This document shows, one piece after another, positions 58,590 through 64,000 of a stretch of DNA of 64,000 nt. Position 1 is the first letter of the stretch. Each line of letters opens with the position of its first letter. The position numbers and the translations under genes are program-made. The notes below the pieces were generated by a model. The model saw only the letters and a program-made list of their open reading frames with translations, was not told the origin of the DNA and did not search any database. Source of the DNA: Carposina sasakii (taxonomy: Eukaryota > Arthropoda > Insecta > Lepidoptera > Carposinidae); NCBI GenBank assembly GCA_014607495.2, contig CP053155.1:9300001-9364000 (forward strand), given 5' to 3'.

Positions 58590-61280
58590 ATATTCCTAAA
58601 AAAGACAATTTATTTTTATTACCTGTAATCAAATTATTATTTTCAATTTGACATCAATTTTTTCTGCGGGAAAGATCGATAAATATCAAAACATTTTATT
58701 TTTACATAATAATACTTAATAGGTGCAATAATAAAAATACAACGACCCCTTATTGTTTTCGTTACTGTCATTTTCCTTATGGTCCCAGAATAATGTTTAT
58801 GTTTAGTTCAGCTACTCGCCACTAGATGGTACTAGTAGTTCGCGAAACTACGAATTTGATTATGGAAGCCGAAAACAAAAAATACATCAGATTTTTTAAA
58901 ACATAATCATTTAATTATTTTGATATATGTAGGACTTTGCCTAATACATTCAAAACTAATTAAATTAAATATTTCGCTGCATAGGTAGGTACTTCAGCCA
59001 ATTGGTACCATTTCAAACTTTTGCTATTGATCAATAAAACTTCATAAGCAATTTAACGATGTAAAATATTTAAGAGCTACACTCAGAAGTTATTTGTTTC
59101 AATTTATATTATTGAATACCTTTTAAAACTTGGTTTTGATGTAGGTACCTAATTAAAAGTTTTTAAACTCGTATTCGAGTTTGTTAGTAGTAGTACTCGT
59201 AAATTTAAACTTTGGAGTTAATATTAGAAGATATTATTACCTACCTATAGATACGTAAGTGATAAATAGATAAGTAGAGCTCTTCCCCAACTTTGTCCGC
59301 GGTCATTTAGAGAACTATGCCCATTATCTGATTTATGTAAGTAGAAAAACCAAGTTATTGACAGTGGAAAGAAAACATACGCAATAGGATGAGATAGGTA
59401 GGTATATATGGTATGATGCATACTATAGTGGATTATTTGTATATTGCCCTTGCCCTGCTGAACCTGCTCATAATAGATAGATAGGTATAACATGGACTTT
59501 TTGTTTCTTTAAAAAGCCAAATAAACATTGCCCATTTCTAGCGTAATAAGCATTACGAAAAGAGTCCAATATCACCAAAATCCAAGTTTTCCTTAAGCCC
59601 CACTATCTCCGAAGAAGTGGGACTTACCCATTAATTTAATTTTATGGTTTTTGTGTTTGTCACACGGCGAACTTAGCGAAGATTTGTGGCCACTCTAACG
59701 AGGGGCTGCCTCTTATAACTAGGGGATTTAAGTAGGATTGTTTTAATTCTAAAAGGCTTTCGGATAAGGGATTTCTTTCTTTTCCTTCTTATGTCGCGTT
59801 TCAGAAAAATTCTATTATATGAAGACATTCATCTATATAGGTATAGGTTAGTTTAAAGTAGACGAATCATAAATAATTACGTACCAATTTTTCCAAAGAA
59901 ATAATGAATAAGGTCACAGACATGCCTATTTCACACTTTTTTCTTAGTGCAATAATGAATTTGGTGGTGAGTGATGTGCCTAAAGGGCACTTGTCACGTA
60001 GGCTCGTGCAAGTGCAATGGCCGAACGCAATCACTGCTATTTTCTAAACAAAGGAAGTTAAAAACCACAAGATTGACATACGCAAATGATCCACTAATAT
60101 TCAATACGATTGGAAATACGCACACACGCAGGAATTATCCCAACGATGACTATAAAAATAGCCTGCTTACATCTCTGCTATAGCGATCACAAATTATCAT
60201 CGACTTTATAAAGAAACGAGCCTCAAACATTATAACAGTAACATCGGCCGTGAATCATCTTTCAAAAATTCCTCCACCATAAGCCCTAGCAATCTCGATC
60301 GCGCCTCTTGTTTCTACACTACCATTTATCACTATTTAAATAAATTCAATATGTACATTGAATTGCATGTAATTAATGGTTTTATTCGTTTAGCACTTAA
60401 AACGCTTTAAGGGCAAGGTGTCCAAACATTTGTCATCCTCCTCGATTCAAAGGCAGAGAGCGGGAGGGAAGACGAACGGAGAACACCCGCTGCTTTTGAT
60501 CATTAATATTGATTTGTGGTCAATCAAAGCGCTGGAGGATTTCACTTTTAATGCTTTGTTTTTTGTTATCTGCTCCTAAGGGCTTAAGAAGCATTTCTTT
60601 ATTACGAATGTTAATAAATACTGAAGAGCCAAACGAATTTTAAGATATCCAATGATAACTGTCACTTTTTAGAACTGACTTCTGTGACAGGTCTTGTAAT
60701 GTTTGGTTACTTTGAAAAAAAACTACTGATTCCTACGTAAAACTATAAAGTTCTTAACTGCAGGTCACTAAATCGAAGTGATCGAGTGAAACATATGGCC
60801 GGATAAAGATAAATTGTATAAATTTGTGGGTACAAAATCTTTGTTTTAGTGAATAATAGCTATAAAGTTTACAAAAATAGATATTGAATAAACAAACATT
60901 GTTTAAAAGATATCTCAATCAAATAAAAAAGTGTCAAACGCCAAACAAAGAACACCCAACGCTTTCCTCATTGTCAGGCCTATACAAAAGTATACTCGAG
61001 CACAGAACCTAATGATGGCACTCGACAAAATAAAGCAAGCAGTCACACGTCGATGAGCAATGGGCCTCGTCTGAGGGTCATTAAGAATGCAGTGTCTTAT
61101 CTAAGTTGGAATAATTAATGAAACTGTAGTGTGGATGGTATTGCCTCTTGCTGTGATGTACAGTCGCATGGATAAGTTTATGGTTTTTGTGTTATTCCTC
61201 TTTGTTTTTCAATGTTGTTTTTTATTTATTATTATCATTCTTCAAAGCTATTTCTTGTGAAAACCATATTGCACATTACA
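58590..61280. other. No recognised gene; candidate non-coding element at 60240-60560
   Basis: 60240-60560 is repeat-free with balanced composition and clustered TAATTA, ATTAAT and TGTGGTCAATCA words, as in developmental enhancers. Short frames elsewhere lack support. Confidence 0.3.
58819..58832 (+). promoter_or_regulatory. CTCF-like motif, weak
   Basis: CCACTAGATGGTAC fits the core with one change. Such strings are very common in Lepidoptera. Confidence 0.15.
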
Positions 61281-61281
61281 C

Positions 61282-61458
61282 AAAGTTAGATGCTCTTTGT
61301 TAAAAAAAACTATTGTACGGCATTGCTATGACAAAATGATTTCTAAAATTAAACACGATATTTCCCAGTAAACATATTTCATGATATTAAAATAACCTTA
61401 ACATTGATCGAGATAAAGACTAGTCTAACATTGACAGATATTCTGTATACTGGGTGTA
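61282..61458 (+). repeat. Direct duplication, copy A (177 bp)
   Basis: It runs AAAGTTAGATGCTCTTTGTT to TTCTGTATACTGGGTGTA and matches 62213-62391 with few changes and small indels. It is followed by a TATACTG-rich stretch and the family E insertion. Confidence 0.9.
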
Positions 61459-61473
61459 TACTGTATACTGTAT

Positions 61474-61735
61474 TGGCCGCGTGGTGCCGACACAGTAGAA
61501 TTCGTACCACCCCATGTCTGCCTGTGGGTATCGTACAAGGCGATTAAGGGTTTCCGGGAGGTGGGCAGCAGCGCCCTCCAGTGTTGACAACATAGTCCAA
61601 AATACAAACTGCGGTCACCAACCCGCTTTCTCAGCGTGGTGATTATGGGCAAATACCCCCCATGGCAGTCTTGTGGCGTGCCCCGGAGGAGGCCTACGTC
61701 CAGCAGTGGACTGTAATAGACTGATGATGATGATG
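61474..61735 (+). mobile_element. 262-bp TGA-tailed element with 14-bp target duplication (family E)
   Basis: It starts TGGCCGCGTGGTGCCGACAC and ends in (GAT)n. ACTGTATACTGTAT occurs directly before (61460-61473) and after (61736-61749), a clear target-site duplication that fixes both ends. The start base is the same as in the copy at 7596. Confidence 0.88.
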
Positions 61736-62212
61736 ACTGTATACTGTATACCTGATATGGTTTCTATATATATAATTATACAAATCACAATTTGTAGCTT
61801 TCAAAAGAGTATTAAACAAAATATAGCGCTTAATTAACAATACGCCTAATTAACAGTACTTTTCTGTTTAACTGTCCTTTTACCTTTGATCGGGCCCTCA
61901 CAGTTAAAACCAAGGTATACAACGTTAACTATGGGGTGCAAACTATTATTGACGATGACTGATGGACGGAAATCATCAGAATTATGACTGTGCAGATTCC
62001 TGGGCCTGTGATGCGCATGCATATGCATTATGTTTGCATTGCTTTATGTGATTGATTGTACGCAAAATTATGTTATTGATCAACTATTGGTTGTGGCTTG
62101 TGGCTCTCGTTTCATTAGTATTGTTTTGATTAAAATAAAATAACCACTGAGGAATATATTGTCCTTTTCACAACATGGAAAGGTAAATGAACTGTCTATT
62201 TATTCTTTGTTA

Positions 62213-62391
62213 AAAGTTAGATGCTCTTTGTTAAAAAAAAAACTATTGTATGACATTGCTATTACAAAACGATTTCTAAAATTAAACACGATATTTCCCA
62301 GTAAAACATATTTCATTATATTAAAATAACTTTAACATTGATTGAGATTAAGACTAGTCTAACATTGACAGATATTCTGTATACTGGGTGT
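62213..62391 (+). repeat. Direct duplication, copy B (179 bp)
   Basis: It matches 61282-61458, and its right end runs into the tip of the MITE at 62384. Confidence 0.9.
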
Positions 62392-62778
62392 AAAAAGACA
62401 ACTTTGTTTTTTTAATACCGCGTATTCTTTCTAATATCACAATCATTTTTTTCTATGGAAGTACCCCGGGGAAACCACGGGTTTCCAAGATATTGAGGTC
62501 CAAAGTTACATAAATATTATCGTTTTTTTTACATAAATCCATCTGAAATCGGTTAACAAACTTTTTTTCAAAGATACCATGTCAAAATGTTATAATGTTA
62601 GTTTTGTAGGTACATTTGTACTTTGAGCATCAAACGAATACATTGCTTGCAATAAAATGACAGTATTTTTTCATAATTTTTTGTCGTTTCCCAGGGTTGG
62701 TTTTATAGAAGAAAATGATCGTAACCTTACAAAGAATACGAGGTATTAAAAAAACATCGTTGTCTTTTTACACCCTGT
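62384..62778. mobile_element. ACAGGGTG-ended MITE, copy 1 (395 bp, ~100-bp inverted arms)
   Basis: The left arm TGGGTGTAAAAAGACAACTT ... and the right arm ... AACATCGTTGTCTTTTTACA then CCCTGTA are inverted copies at roughly 80% for about 100 bases, including AATACC(G/T)CGTATTCTTT. Its right half is shared with 1019-1283. Part of its left arm (GGACCTCAATATCTTGGAAA on the minus strand) is related to the MITEs at 46681 and 52048. Confidence 0.88.
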
Positions 62779-62779
62779 A

Positions 62780-63290
62780 GGTACATTTTTCTGTCAAACT
62801 TACTTTTAAGTGTACAAAACTTTAGATTATTTTGTAATCTCTGTCTAATAATGTTTCTGGTATAACAACGTAAAATTTTCGATCATTGGTGTTTTCTAAC
62901 CGCGAGTTTCTTACATTAAAAGCTAATATCGACCATCACCAACTTTAAGATAGACTAAAATTAACCAATAAATACTAGGTAGATAGGAACCTCAAAAATA
63001 TCCGCGAGATACAATCCAGATATCAAATCACATTCCGTTGGTATATCAATGGAATCAATAAACGTATCTAAGCCCGGTAGGTACAAGTTTCAAAACCCAA
63101 TAAATCATAAACTTTGTTTGACTACAGTTGACAGTGAAAATTAATTAACATTCCATGTAAAATAACAAAAAGACCAATCAGGTGTCTCTTGAGGGTACGC
63201 CTACATCAATTCATTTTATTTTGTGTTTTGTCAAAGATAATACAGGAAATTATATGACAACAGTTTACAACATTCAATACCTACCTACCT
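62780..63290. other. No recognisable gene
   Basis: AT-rich; nothing recognised. Confidence 0.45.
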
Positions 63291-63294
63291 AAGG

Positions 63295-63333
63295 CACCAG
63301 TAAACGTGACAGTAAGTCACGTTTACTAGTGCT
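63295..63333. repeat. Short strong hairpin
   Basis: GCACCAGTAAACGTGAC and GTCACGTTTACTAGTGC pair at 16 of 17 positions around the 5-base loop AGTAA. No T run follows to suggest a Pol III terminator. Confidence 0.85.
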
Positions 63334-63352
63334 GGTTAGTTTTTCTATTAAA

Positions 63353-63402
63353 ATGACGGCCGACGGGTGTAGGTAGTGACTCTGTCCGCCTGACTAGAGG
63401 CC
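63353..63402 (+). mobile_element. Degenerate SINE head
   Basis: ATGACGGCCGACGGGTGTAG then GTAGTGACTCTGTCCGCCTG resembles the first 45 bases of the SINEs at 37188 and 49374. The B box and tail are absent. Confidence 0.55.
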
Positions 63403-63404
63403 AT

Positions 63405-64000
63405 CAGAAAAGTAAAAAAAAACGCCATTTATAAAACACAAGTTAATCCCAGTCACTTTCTCGAAGGCTCATCAAGGCTTTTCAATTTAATAATAATAAT
63501 GTTTTAAATCTCTTAAAACATCTAAAGCTTACCTAATGAATAGAGAATATCAAAAACGTCCTTGTGAAAGTAAAAAATGCTATAAAACACAAGTTAGAGC
63601 TTAATCCGCAAAACCGAATTTACACATCACCTGTCGAAAAACGTCAACAAATTAGGCATTCCCATTCACAACGTCGCATTCACTTCTGCTTAGTAAGCTA
63701 ATCTTTGACATGCAGCCGCCTTATCTACAACAAGTTCGGTAGCCGATCGGTCGCTGGGCCGTTAGTAATTTGACAGTTCGGATGACAGATTACAACCACT
63801 CCACGGACCACCAAGGAAAGTGTCGCGACCGACGATACATTTTTGTGGAACAACCCACCTTAATTGGGGAGCTTCTGTGAAGATGGGGATTGGATAAGAT
63901 AGTGTTTAAGGCCGACGCTGGTTAATTATGAAGTATAGATATGTTTAAAGTTTTTTTGACATGAAAGAAGCATCAAATGATCAATAAATTAATTTCATTC
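63405..64000. other. No recognisable gene
   Basis: A GC-richer, repeat-free patch at about 63690-63840 precedes ordinary AT-rich sequence. No frame or motif is recognised. Confidence 0.4.

Noticed and set aside
1..64000. CRISPR array, prophage, operon or toxin-antitoxin system
   Set aside because: The sequence is eukaryotic (SINEs, Helitrons, insect telomere repeat, splice-like signals); the tandem repeats have no spacer structure.

Overview
This window is AT-rich insect nuclear DNA, almost certainly from a moth or butterfly (Lepidoptera). Four things point there. A 40-bp interstitial block of the insect telomere repeat (TTAGG)n lies at 11901. Two ~248-bp tRNA-derived SINEs with TTTA-rich tails resemble the common lepidopteran LmeSINE1/Metulj type. 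Several short Helitron-like elements end in CTAG followed by T. A further class of short elements ends in (TGA)n runs. I see no bacterial-style operon, no rRNA, no convincing functional tRNA gene, no CRISPR array and no intact protein-coding gene. The window reads as an intergenic or long-intron region filled with old, nested, non-autonomous mobile elements.

Layout. 1-1018 is a tandem repeat with units of about 129 bp (eight and a bit copies, plus a higher-order 630-bp repeat). It is open in one frame apart from two single-base stop codons. It ends exactly where a long relative (1019-about 1848) of a terminal-inverted-repeat (TIR) element begins. A foldback element with ~166-bp arms follows at 1919-2418. 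From 4.9 to 14 kb there are a 21-bp tandem repeat, tRNA-like elements, a 262-bp TGA-tailed element, a ~455-bp GATCGG-rich MITE, a possible orphan promoter plus first exon of a secreted protein (9786-9903), the telomere-like block, and two hairpin MITEs. 14.8-24 kb is mostly unrecognised. 24.7-26.7 kb holds a tandemly extended hairpin and a GC-rich MITE. 31.2-31.6 kb is a Helitron with an internal triplication. 36.4-40.7 kb is a dense repeat cluster: a MITE, a SINE, a second GATCGG MITE nested inside another repeat, and two tRNA-like elements head to head. 49.2-50.2 kb is the decayed 3' end of a BEL/Pao LTR retrotransposon (integrase region) split by a SINE, with an LTR-like tail. 46.7, 52.0 and 62.4 kb carry related ACAGGGTG-ended MITEs. 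61.3-62.8 kb contains a 180-bp direct duplication.

The only protein homology I am confident of is the broken BEL/Pao integrase. The putative first exon at 9868 rests on promoter and splice signals alone. Everything else is repeat structure read by direct comparison within the window. Family names are from memory of lepidopteran repeats and need a repeat-library search. I did not find a clear undescribed functional system. The least explained items are the coding-frame tandem repeat, the tRNA-like family carrying a conserved 5' leader, and the fixed-length 262-bp TGA-tailed element.
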